Made by a program: the position numbers and the translations under genes | Shown here: positions 46,108-57,197 of the stretch, piece by piece | Position numbering within the stretch: position 1 is the first letter of the stretch | How the letters are laid out: each line of letters opens with the position of its first letter | Notes under the pieces: generated by a model | Databases searched by the model: none | The model's input: the letters and a program-made list of their open reading frames with translations, nothing else | Told to the model about the DNA's origin: nothing | Assembly (NCBI GenBank): GCA_949130495.1 | Contig: OX422208.1 | Coordinates: 692,307,702 to 692,371,701 of the forward strand | Reading direction: 5' to 3' | DNA: 64,000 nucleotides | Origin: Sambucus nigra | Taxonomy: Eukaryota > Streptophyta > Magnoliopsida > Dipsacales > Adoxaceae

Positions 46108-47334
46108 TAGAAGTTACCACAACAACAAATGAATTGACTCGTATATTGATTAAAGAACTCTGTTGACTTCTTACTGCTGGAGAAAATTGACAATGATTTT
46201 CAGTCTCATTCTTATGGTTTTATACCAAGGTTTAATTTACTATATCATCTTACTAAATACTAACTTAAGAATTTAGTCATAAAAAAGATGTGTTGAACTA
46301 ATTTAGTTCTTACGGTCTGTCGTGAATCTTCATCTAGAGGAAATAAAACAACAAGTTAACTCTATGAATAATGTTGGGATCAATTTTAAAATTAATTTTG
46401 TAATTCAGAACATGATCTTCCACATCTTTCACATTTTGGAAAATATCCCCATACATCAAGGTAATAATGATCTTAAGTTCTATAAATTTGTGGACAAGTG
46501 CATTATAGGATTCCCAGCTTAGTAATTTACCCAATGATTCTTAATCAACTCTTTGAATGTGACATGCTTCAACCAGAAATTAAGAAAACATAAATGCTTG
46601 CTGCCCTTATGGTGCTAGGTGTAGTAGTCAATAGAAGAGGAGCATGATTAAATGCTAATTTTTCTATGAGGTAAATTTGAATATCGGAGAAATCTTCAAG
46701 AATAGCATTCGAGCATAGAAATTTATCCAACCTTCCCTCAATACTAGCTTGAATATATCTTTTATTCCACCAAGGAAACTTAGACCCTATATAACCCCAA
46801 TCATTTACCTTATGTTATAAATGCAATCATTGAATTTTGCAGCAGCTCCAAAATCAATCACATCACCTATTTTGTTTGATTTATCTTACAGGTCACTCCA
46901 CCTATTTTTTTTATTTGTCTGTTAGGTCACTCTTTTATCCTCAAAATTCACAACACTATACGAGTCTCTTTCCGCTCCGCTCCGCCCCGCAGCGCTCAAG
47001 CTCTCTGTTCTGTATTGCTTAAAACAGTTTGACTGGTTAAAAATGTATGAGCTCTTGGTTGTTTGGTATCATGATCAGTCACATATATACCTATTAGCCT
47101 GTCTGCCAAAAACAATAGGCATTTAGGTAAAATGAGGTGTTGTTGACACTTGACAGTTAGGCAGAAGTCTTCACTTGTGAGAGCATAGCTAACTAACATG
47201 AAATGTGGTATTTTAAAAGTATATTTTCTTTTATTTGGAGATATATTAATTAGTTTCACTTATTTAAAAAGACATGTTGGTTTTCATCAGTGTAAAATTT
47301 CTAATTATTCTTGATTTGTTGTTTGTGCATACAG

Positions 47335-47790
47335 CTTGTGATGATGGAGTTGTCAAGATTTTTAAGTTAGATGATGCAACAAGTAAAAGTTTCAAGTATG
47401 AATTGAAGTACCTTTGACACCTTACCATTTACCACCTCATTGTTAATTTTGCACATGTTTTTCACAGTTTTTCTTTATTATAATCTTTAATTACTTTATG
47501 CTGATTTCTTAGAATTAACTTGTCGGCTTGAGGTCATCCGATGGCAATTAGATTTGTTGATGATGCATCTTGTATTATGGGTTCCCATGGTCTTTCTGGT
47601 TCTTCTTTGTACATATATGGAGAAGAAAAAATAGCTGAGGAAACTAAGCCACATGCTAAACTTCCTCAGCCAGAAATCAAATGGGTACTTCATAAAGTCC
47701 ACTAGTCAAGAGGAATCCTCACTCTAGTTGGAACTATAGCAACTTATGGCGGTGCTGATGGAAGTACAATTATCACGCCATGTTCAGAAG
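47335..47790 (+). pseudogene. Captured fragment of a TBL2-like WD40 protein, intron retained
   Basis: Exon 47335-47395 (CDDGVVKIFKLDDATSKSFK) joins exon 47513-47790 across an intron (47396-47512, GTATGA...TTAG) with the codon phase conserved. The second exon encodes GHPMAIRFVDDAS, GSSLYIYGEEK, EIKWVLHKVH and ILTLVGTIATYGGADGSTI, ending at a GTAATA donor. This matches the plant relative of transducin beta-like 2, as far as I recall it. Two in-frame stops (TGA after NLSA, TAG after HKVH). Another genomic, not cDNA, capture. Confidence 0.7.
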
Positions 47791-49039
47791 GTAATACTTG
47801 ATTCTATATTCATCATATCAAATTAATTAAACATACTAATGTCACATTATGAATTTGGTGAACAGTAACATAGAAAACCGCCTCGACCATATTCCAATGC
47901 TTTTTTGGTTGAAAATGAAGTATCTTTTGTCGTTAATAGCCCTTATCATCTTTTATCTCCAGTATGTAGGAATCAAATTAGTTATATTTTATTAAGTTAG
48001 AAGGGGCTTTTCCCAGCAAGGAAGATTGATTCGATTAATATTGATGGTAACACTAGGTGAGGATGTAGACCAATATTGACTTAATGAGTGTGAGATTGTT
48101 AAGGACATTAATCGCGTGGTTTAATCGAGGACAGTGGTCTCAACAATATAGAATATGTTGATATGTTTATGAAGTAATTCTTTTAAGCGAAGGAAAAATT
48201 GTATATCAGGGACCCCGTAAGACTGGTTTGGAATTCTTTGCATCTATGGGTTTTCATTGTCCATCGTCCAGACAAAAAAAATATCGTTGATTTGTTACAA
48301 GTATGTGTTCACTCATGAACTCTTAATGGGGAATTAAAGTATGGAACTTGTTGACGTAGAAAAATCGTATTGAATATTGTTTTATATGATAGACAATGGA
48401 TCCCATACACCAACTAGTACACTTTTCCACATTAGCAAGTCCCCTACATTAAGTCCACATGGAAAGGGTATAAAATTACTCTGAAGTTTGGACTTGAATG
48501 CATGTTTTGCCTAATTATTATTCTTATTTTCCCCATTTTTCTTTATTATTAACACATGAAGGTTACATCATAAAAAGATCAACATCTTTATTATTAACAT
48601 ATGTTGTGTTGTACATATGTTAAATTATACACGACTTAATACTTTGAAAAAACTGAAATTCATATGTTGTGTTTTCCATTGCACTAGAGATTTATATATG
48701 TTTTTTTGAACTAATGCAGGAGCATCTACTTAGAGGCACATGAAAGGTACATCACTGTCAGACAACATGAAAGTGAACATAAGCAGGAAAAGGACTTCAA
48801 CGCATTGTTGCCTAAAATTATGAAGCGGTTATTAATATGGAGGAACACTTAATTTTGATAGACAAATTTAATTTGGTTGATGTGTTAGCTCAATTTGATT
48901 TAATGCAGTTTTATTTGATGTGAGACAAAAAGTATGTTGGGATTGTTGTATTTCTTCAGTAAATGACATACTCTATAATGTATCAATTGTAACATTGAAT
49001 GTGAAATAAATGATTCTATGAATTTTTATTCATGTTTGG
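47791..49039. other. Noncoding spacer of the foreign block
   Basis: No recognised gene. The end (48720-49020) looks like a short decayed frame followed by AATAAA-like signals, possibly the 3' end of a lost transposon gene. Confidence 0.4.
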
Positions 49040-49411
49040 ATTTATTTGTCAGCTATGACATTAATATTTGTTATTATTTTTTTATTATATGTTTAATTTA
49101 TGACCTTTTATATTAAATCCTCATGTGATGAAATTTTTTTTATGACCTTTTTAAAATTTTGAAAATTCTTTATCATGACGCTTTCTAAATCAAATATGAC
49201 ATCTTATAGAGTATATATTATGACCCTTTTTGGTAGCGGATATGATATTTTTGAAAAAAAAAGTTATATATAACTGTTACCCAATATGACACTTTTTTGG
49301 GTATCAATTATGACACTCAAACTTATGACGCTTTTGATTGAAAAATAAAGCGTCGTAAAATGCATTTTATGACACTTAAAAATGTCATAAAAAGTCTTTT
49401 TTCTTGTAATG
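49040..49411 (-). mobile_element. CACTA-type transposon terminus with subterminal repeats
   Basis: Read from 49411 leftwards the end is CATTACAAGAAAAAAGAC, one base from the plant CACTA consensus start CACTACAAGAAAA. The adjoining 350 bp are packed with TATGACACTTT/AAAGCGTCATA motifs in both orientations, the subterminal repeat pattern of CACTA (En/Spm) elements. Homology of element D resumes at 49412. The opposite terminus was not found near 33736, so the element is truncated or joined to another insertion there. No transposase gene was recognised. Confidence 0.7.
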
Positions 49412-52015
49412 CTCCCTTCTTGAGTTTTGTTTCGTCTCTGGGATCAAGGGTGTCAATGTTGTAAGTGGTTGTTGCCCTCTCATGAGCCTCCCTCTATTCT
49501 GCACAATTGAAGTAGCATTGTCGCGCCGACGTTTGGTCACCTTACACTTCTCCTACTCCATAGGGAGTCGGGAATTTTAGCATCTGGTGTACCGTTGAAG
49601 GCACGACCTCAAATTCCTTAAGGGCTACTCGTCCCATGATGAGGTTGTAGGTCGAGAAGACATTTTCATCCATCACAAAAAAAAATGATTTTTTCTAGTC
49701 AACCTCTTAGGCCACTCATCTCCCATTCACACATCCATTTCATACATTCCCAATGGATGGAACTTCTCCCAGCTGAAACTAATCAAAGGGTGACGGTAAG
49801 GGACAAGCCTTGCTCTGCTGAGATCCAAACTCTTGAAACAAGGCCAAAACATAACGTTTGTAGAGCTTCCCCCATCTACAAGGATCCTCTGAACTTCGCA
49901 TCCATGTACTCTTGTGGTGATGAATAAAGCGTCATCGTGGGGAGCTAAGATAACCTTGAAATCAAGTCGTGAGAAGACGACTACAAGTTTGTCCATATAT
50001 ACCTTCTTTTTCTTCTCACGTTTAACCTCTATAGAAGCCAAATTCACAAGCTCAGCCTTAGTCACTGCTTTAGCCTCTGCCACGTGAGCCTTGTGATCAG
50101 CAACCTCTGAGCCACCCACTGCTACTACTCCACAGATGGTATTCACACCAAATGAGATCATACCGACCCTTTTTATTAGGACATTGTCATCTTTCGGTGG
50201 GAGATTAGGGTCATAGTCATCATCATCTGAGGCATCAGCTCTTCTGGAAGGGGTATCTTCCCGGCATTTATTATTCTCTTTCCTCTTAGGATAGTCTCAT
50301 CCTCCGTTAGAAGCTCTATCATCCACATACTTTCTGAGCTTTCCAGACTTTAACATTTTTTTAATCTCATCCTTCAGAGCGAAGCACTTTTCAGTCAAAT
50401 GGCCATGATCTTGATGGAACTCGCACCATAAGTTCTTGTTTCTCTTATGTGGAGGAGATGTTAGCCTCTCTGGCCATCTAAGATATCTATCATTATTTAT
50501 TTCGTTGAGAATGTATTCACAACTTACAGTTAGACGAGTGCAGTCTAGGAATTTATCGTCTACAAACTTTTCTTACCGTTTTTATTTTTCTTCTGAAATT
50601 TGCCTCCACTTCTGATCCCCCTTTCATCCTCGTATTTTGCAACCATATCTTCCTTTGTGTTCATGACCTTTACAGCGGTTGCCAACAACTCAGCCATTGA
50701 CTTAGGGGGATCCTTGACTAGTTTCCATAAGAGCTTTCCCTTCTGCAGACCCCCAATGAGAGCTATCATGGCTATGATATCTTTGTAATCTTCTACCTCT
50801 AAGTTTTCCTTGTTGAACCTCACGATGTAGTCTCTTAGGCTTTCATTCTTCCCTTACTTGACATACAGCAGATGGGTTGTTTTCTTCTGAGGTCTTACCC
50901 CAAAACTGAATTTGTGAATGAACTTTTAGGCCAGACCTTTGAAACTCTCAATTGAATTTTTAGTAAGAGAAGCGAACCAGATATGCGCAGCCCCGGTCAA
51001 AGTGCTTGAGAAAACTCGGCAGCTCTCTCATCAGGGATGGAATAGATGTCAGCTGCAGACTCATACATCTCAATATGATGGAATGGGTTGGTACTTCCAT
51101 CGTACTTGGGAGACACCATTGGAGGTTTAAATTTGGCAGGGGTTTGGAAGTTGACAATCCTTGCCACAAATGGTGAACCCTTTGAGTACCCCCTCTGTAA
51201 TGGGTCTCGACTTTTTATGAGATCCCCTATCTTCTCTTTAGACCTTTGAATTGAGTTATTCCATGGTTTGGAAACATCATCCTGGCCTAGGTTGTCCCCT
51301 TCCACCTCCAAATGGTGGACTAAGGGTTCCCCAGCTACTGCACAGCGTTGGCTTTTGACCTCCACCTGATCGCAGTCTCGACCATGTGAGGGTCAGCCAT
51401 GATGAGGCCGATGATCACCACTTTACTTCGTGATCCAACTATGCTTCTTGACCTGCGTAGCCTCTCCCTCAGATCATTAACTTCCCCTAGCCTTTCAAAG
51501 GACGACCCTCTACTTAAGAGATGAAAAGTTGATCCTCTTTTTCGTACATCACCATCTCGTCTTTCACACTGACTTCACCTCTATTGTATAAGATGTATAG
51601 TGTTGTTTGAGAGATCGTACGACTCCTAACAGTCTGCCAGAGCATGATTTTCCTCAATTTCATCGTACCTATCCTATGGTCAAGGGTTTCCTTGTCTCCC
51701 CAGGTGTAAACGCCTAGGGTCAACAACATCCCTCCTCCTCTGGGGAGTAGATTGGTCCTTTCACGGTGGCTGGGGTGGTCCCCTAGCCTCATGATGTGGC
51801 TGAGAAGCGTCCGGAGTTATCATCTCCAGTGAGACCCCAAGTGGTCTCATTACTATGTTCTGGCTTAGCTGGGAAAATTATTCTTGCATCGCTTATTGAG
51901 TTGCAACTAAGGACTTCAAGGTTGCTTCCACCTCGGCAATTTCAGACTTGGTTGGTGCTTGATTGTAACTAGGACCTCCAACACCAGATGGTGGAGGTGG
52001 TAACTCTAGTGCCAT
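49412..52015 (-). pseudogene. Element D gag-protease
   Basis: ATG at 52015-52013. The gag capsid domain is visible around 51360-50560, and the knuckle CEFHQDHGHLTEKC (CX2HX4HX4C, 50390-50435) is in the same variant form as in A. The protease has VDGGSSTNV near 49860, and the frame runs until the CACTA terminus at 49412. Many stops and frameshifts throughout. It is the upstream half of the polyprotein whose rest is at 33735-30969. Confidence 0.85.
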
Positions 52016-52176
52016 GGAAAAAGGCTAGATATTTTATAAATGAAAACATTAGAGATCTTTATACCTTTTAGGATCTCCTTCAATGGTGAAACATCTCCAC
52101 GCAATGGGGGAGGACTGGTGCACCACCAGAGTCTCTGATAAGTCCAAGATTCAAGAGGAAGCGATATATATTCTCA

Positions 52177-52195
52177 TTCCCACATACGGTGCCAA
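52177..52195 (-). other. Primer-binding site of element D
   Basis: TTGGCACCGTATGTGGGAA on the minus strand, two bases after the LTR end, similar to the sites of A and B. Confidence 0.8.
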
Positions 52196-52197
52196 AA

Positions 52198-53013
52198 TGA
52201 TGATACTGTAAACAGAACCACCAGGTGAGGTGTTGATAAGCTCAGGCTAGCAGTAATAATGGCAGTACGAGAGTAAATATCTAGTAGAGGGAGGTGAGGA
52301 GAAGAGGATAAACACTAGTATATAAGTGGTTCAGCCAATCTGGCCTGCGTCCACTGTGAGTGTGAATAATTTCACTAGAATGAGAGAACTAATGGCCTGT
52401 GATAAAATCTCTTTCTTTCTCTCTCTACTGTGTATACCAATAGAGTTTTATCTAGGGTTACAATTATCGACCCCTTTATAAGGTAGGAGAAGGTCTATAT
52501 TTATAGTGCTTGGGTGGTGTAATGTACCCCCCAAGCATGAATTGAGCATGTATGAGTTGAACACACCAATCATAAGTGGAAACCTGGCTGTGCCATTTGT
52601 AAGGAATGATGACCAAATATTCCCCCACATGAGGGGAATGATTCAGTTATAACTGAATGTCCATGTGCTCCAAGTCTTGCATGTGGTTGCCTATGCTCGG
52701 ACCTATAATATCATTTGTTATAACCTCGGTCAGGATGAGTACGAGGCTTAAGGAGTCTGAAAGTTTCTTTATCCTCCCAATCATCTATATGGAATTGTCC
52801 TAGGAGACTGTTCGAGGTTATGTAAAAGGTAGGGTGTAATGTAGGCTGAGGCAGAGTACGAGGTTGGCTATAGATTGAGCCCATGAGACGCTGAAAGAGG
52901 GGCTGACCATTCAGAAGAAGACCTTCCCGATGGCTGTTATAAGCTTCCTGTCAACTCGGTTGTGGACGGGCCGAGGTGTGTGACCTTTATAAGGCTGCAC
53001 TTTGGGAATATCA
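52198..53013 (-). repeat. 5' LTR of element D (816 bp)
   Basis: It pairs with 25605-26458, ends ...CATCATCA before the primer site, and has a TATA box near 52495-52506. The right flank CCCTA (53014-53018) is the second copy of the target duplication. Confidence 0.93.
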
Positions 53014-53018
53014 CCCTA

Positions 53019-56000
53019 CCCCCAGTCCGGGTATGAAGTGAATATTCTTGAACATTTGGATTACAATGACATTTCTGTGAGGATCATATTCTGGAGAATC
53101 CCTATCTTTGAAGTCGTCCCCTACTGGGAGTAGGAGTGGTTCGACCTAGAAGCCTGATAGCAGCATATCATTTACCCCGTGTTGTATCTCAAGTACTGAA
53201 TTACTGGTGATTGCATTCTCCATATTGTCACTATCTCCCAAGATGGTGATAACTTGTCTATTAGCAAAGAACTTCACTTTTTTATGAAGGGAAGAAGACA
53301 ACCCTTTAATGCTATAGAGCCACGGTCATCTGAGCAATAAATTAAAACAGGTTGGGATGTTGATGACTTGGAATTCGTTAATAGGATTTATAGGGCCAGC
53401 CCCTATTGCAAGCATGATAGATCCCATTACTTCTCGATGGGTGTTGTCATAGGCACGCACGATAGAAGAGGTTAGAGCAAGATCTCTCACTTTTAATCCT
53501 AAATAATGGGCACACATTCCGAGTTGATCCGTTGTTAACGAGGGAGAGAGGGACAGTTTTTCCCATAACTTCAACAGAGATATTGAGAGTATGATTGTGG
53601 TTGGGACCATTCTTAGGGATTTCTTCTTCGAAGAAGGAGAGCATTCGAGTAGAGGTCAGGGATCTAACTAGATTCACTTCTTCTTTTGGTGTGGTTGAAG
53701 GAGGAATTTTGGGTCCTGTGAGTAGGTTGATTAGGGCATTTTGGTGTAGTTGGAAAGACATGAAAAGTCCCCATAGGACCTTAATTTCTTCAAGAGTAAT
53801 TTCTGGCATATGGAGATTCTTAACACCTTTCCGTTTATTGCTTGCTGATGGTTGTAAGTTCGGATTTTGGTAAATGTCTCCTAACCTAGTCATGTGGTTC
53901 ACAGAAGGGGGGGAAATAGAAACCCTATTTCTTCATCGATGTCGGGTTATTCAGCTACCTGGTTGATCTCCTAGAAATTCCTCGAATGATATCACTCCAC
54001 ATAGGTTGGCTATCAGACTAGTTTTCTTGAATCTGGCTCTTCATCTGAAACTTCGGAATCATCCCCCCATCCGGTTGCAATGATATTGTCTTTTTATGTA
54101 AAGTTAATACACTCTACAACTTATATGGCCTCTTCGTATAATTCATCCCATTCGGCAGGGAAATGTGAGACTGAGGGGGCCAGGTGCCCTTGTAATTTCA
54201 AAGTGTCGAGCAGCTCGAATACGCTACAAATATCACCAGTCTGTTGAAATAAATCTTCCATGATCTGGACCAGGTCATCTAGAATGAATTTGTTGGCTGG
54301 CACTACCCAGTTGTCTGACTCTCGGGCCTATTTTCTAGCTTCTAATAATAACCCACTAAATCTTTGACAATCAATGGTCATCTCAGAGGGGAATTTCAGC
54401 CCGAATGCTAGGAGTTAGTTCAGCACTTCTGATAATTCCATGTCTTTACCTCGAGAACGGGTGTGGACAGCAATGCAGGCTCTGGTGAGGAGTGATAAGG
54501 TTTGATTGGCAAGGGTGGTAGGATGTAAGAGGAAATGTGTGCATGTTTGGAGAGTTTTAAGAGAGTATATGGGCATGATTGGTGATTTACTTGGCATGAT
54601 TTGGGTAGGTAGGTCAATTTTTGAGTTTTCTGCTAGGAAGATGGCATTTGTATGACTTGGGAGTAGATTATGGGTAGTGTTTGGTTTAGGATTAGATAGT
54701 GGGGCAATGATACCCCGATAAATCAGGCTTTGGATTGTGTTTCGGAGATGGAAACATTAGTCAGTGGTATGGCCAACAGTTTGGTGATACTCATAATGGG
54801 AATCAGGTTTGAAATTCTTTGGAAGAGGATTTGGTAACAGATGAGGGTCCAAGGGTTTTATTAGGTTTCGGTTCAAGAGATCCTGGTATACTTTGGAGAG
54901 AGGAGCGTGAATCTCGTTATATTCTTTCTAGATTAGGTTTAGGACACTTTCTGGTGCCCATGAAGTGGCACGCTGAGAGATATTGTTAATAGTAGAGCCT
55001 GCGGTACTAGTAGGGTTTTTAAATTTCCTAGAAACAAACTGTCCCGAGATTTTCTTCGGTTCAACTTCTGTCTTGGCAAGACCTTCTTTTATTTCTACTC
55101 TTGCTTCTCGGAGGGCTCGAAAGTGAGGGTAATATTGTCCTCCCATTATATCTTGGACATGGAGTAGGAAGTTTTTCTTCACAATACTGACTTGTTCTTC
55201 TTCGGAAGGTCGATTGGTCAGGATAACTTCTTTTTCTCTCCATCTTTATATGAAGTTGCTAACTGATTCTGTTTGAGTATCTCTAAGTCACGGTGGGTAA
55301 ACTCTAGCTCCTCGTTATACTTGTCCTGTGATATAAACTCATGGACAATGTCTTCCTAACTATGAATTCTAAATTCTTCAAGGGATAGGAACCAGTGGGT
55401 TGAGCTATCCTTCAGAGTCTGCTGGAACATCTAAGGCATTATTTCTTCGAAAACTTATAGGAGAGTCATGGCTCGGTGATAGCTACAGAGATGAATGATG
55501 GGAGTCCACTGCTTCCAAACTTCTCGATATTAGGCATCTTGAATTTTTCTGGTAACCTGGATTTAGGATAGGGAGACATGTGGGTGTAGTCCATTTAATT
55601 TTTAGAGATTTTAACCTGGTTGAATTTGTTGGTTAGCATATTGAGGCATTCCTTGACCTTGTTCAGTTCTTCCTCTTTCGGATCAATAGTTATGGGTAAA
55701 TTAGCCCCGGTCTGAGTAAGGTTTGGCATAGAAAGCTGGGTTGGTGGATGCTCATTAGTAGGAGGATCATGCGGAGCATGATGGTATTCTTTAGGGATCC
55801 AAATAGGTTCGATTACAGGCGGACCCACGGCACGAGGGAAAATAACCTCAAGATCTTTGGGGATAGGGACCCGGTTTCTTTGCATCTTATGAACCTCAGT
55901 TTGAATGTTATCAATTTTGGCAGTGAGCTGAGCCAGAACCATCAACAAATCCGACTGTACATTAAAAACTTGACCCATATTCTCCATTGAAGGCGGGTGA

Positions 56001-56121
56001 GCCTCAGGCTCGGAGGAACTAAAGGAAATGATAGAAATTTGGGGTAGTTTGACTAAAGACTGAAGCCAATAGGGATCCAGGCCAAGGACTTTATTTATGT
56101 GTCCATCCACAGGGACGCCAG
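53019..56121 (-). pseudogene. Element C gag-protease (continues at 25604)
   Basis: The probable gag ATG is at 55987, opening a heptad-rich N-terminus. Later parts show a capsid-like region (about 55500-55200) and a YHQTVGHTTD.C knuckle-like site (near 54780). The protease follows with VNNGSTRNVCPL (near 53520) and SIVRAYDNTHREVMGSI (53460-53400), motifs typical of Ogre-like proteases. The frame reaches the D insertion at 53019. Multiple stops and frameshifts. Confidence 0.8.
56101..56120 (-). other. Possible primer-binding site of element C
   Basis: TGGCGTCCCTGTGGATGGAC on the minus strand resembles the primer sites of the other Tat elements and lies about 115 bp before the gag ATG. The sequence just outside (…AATCATCA) is LTR-end-like but does not match the LTR-type sequence at 12813. 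Confidence 0.5.
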
Positions 56122-57197
56122 ACTTGATGATTCTTTATTGGGACGTATAGCTGTTGTGCTGTTGAGACTTATAGGGTTTTGATTAGACACATCATTCCTT
56201 CATTCCTAGTGCAGGACCTCTTAACAATATTTCAGTATTTCATTTGGGCATGTTGCTCCAGTTACACTTTATTTATTCAGTATTTCAGTTTCAGACCTGT
56301 ATTCAGATTTTCTTATCAGTTAGATTCATTATTTGGTTTGGGAATTTTTAGCCGATGGTTTATTCGGTAAGACTTTATTTATTTATTTACTTGAGATGGT
56401 TTGGACTCTCGTATTGTGTCAATGTTGTAACTATGTTATTCCGCATATTATTATTTGTCTATTGATTGCAAGAGAAATTTTGGTACCAACTTAATTAACT
56501 AATAGGGGATTAGTAATTAATTTGTTTTTTGACAGTGATGCTGATAATGAACTAATTTGTAAATCCTGTTTTAATTTAATAAAGGCCTGATCACCCGGAA
56601 TTAATTACGAAAGGTGTCACATTTAATCTCATTCGAAGAAGATGAGATCTCGTTATAATGAAATTAGATTTCCAATAGAATGAGGTTTGAACTCCATCAA
56701 ACAACAGTCATCTATTTGTCAGACCCAATGTTATTGGAAGGCCGTTAGAAGCCTATTTGAACGAGAATAGGTTGTCGTTCGAACGAGAACAAAACTCATT
56801 AGAACGAAACTGGGTTTCCATTAGAACGAGATGCCATTTTAATTCGAATGAAACCGCTGCCTTGAAATTTTTGTTTTTTCCATAAAATCAATTTCTATTT
56901 AGATTTTATAAGACTTTTGGACAAAGTGAATTCTCAATATCTAAAACAAAAGTTCTTATCCTTTTGTTTTTGAAAAACAGTTTGATTTTCCAAATCATTC
57001 ATTCCAGGTATGATTTGTTGATTTTATTGAAACCTTAGTTTTCATACATGTTACATCAAACCCTTGAGAGTTATACTCTACTACTGATTTGTAGAGACAA
57101 GGTTCTACTGCTAAAGAATGAAGGAACGTGCATCCTGAGGATGATCAGTGGATACCGAAGGAAGACCACTTCCTGTAGATAGTGTTGTACTACATCA
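56122..57197. other. Unassigned AT-rich sequence, perhaps an LTR
   Basis: No gene. It is either the start of a true 5' LTR of C or part of another inserted element; nothing in the window pairs with it. It contains repeated CAGTATTTCAGTTTCAG-like blocks (56235-56310) and GAACGAGA-type repeats (56760-56830). Confidence 0.4.

Larger units (their letters stand above)
25605..53013 (-). mobile_element. Element D: Tat-type LTR retrotransposon inserted in C, flanked by CCCTA
   Basis: 3' LTR 25605-26458 and 5' LTR 52198-53013 are flanked by CCCTA at 25600-25604 and at 53014-53018. This perfect 5-bp duplication proves a single insertion. Internal order (minus strand): primer site, gag, protease, [foreign block 33736-49411], native RNase H, archaeal-type RNase H, integrase, tandem array, antisense gene, polypurine tract, 3' LTR. 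By eye the LTRs differ at about one base in ten, so the insertion is old. About 1 kb of RT is missing at the foreign block. Confidence 0.92.
12813..56121 (-). mobile_element. Element C: Ogre-like giant LTR retrotransposon, split by element D
   Basis: Two blocks belong together: 12813-25604 and 53019-56121. They are separated by element D, which is flanked by CCCTA on both sides. Removing D joins a protease coding end to the RT leader on the minus strand. C carries gag, an NGS-type protease, RT, dual RNase H, integrase, two opposite-strand genes, a satellite array and LTR-type sequence. The remaining length is about 15.9 kb, in the Ogre size range. It inserted into the RT of B at 12812. Its 5' end near 56121 is unclear, because the sequence beyond the primer-binding site does not match the LTR-type sequence at 12813. 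Confidence 0.75.
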
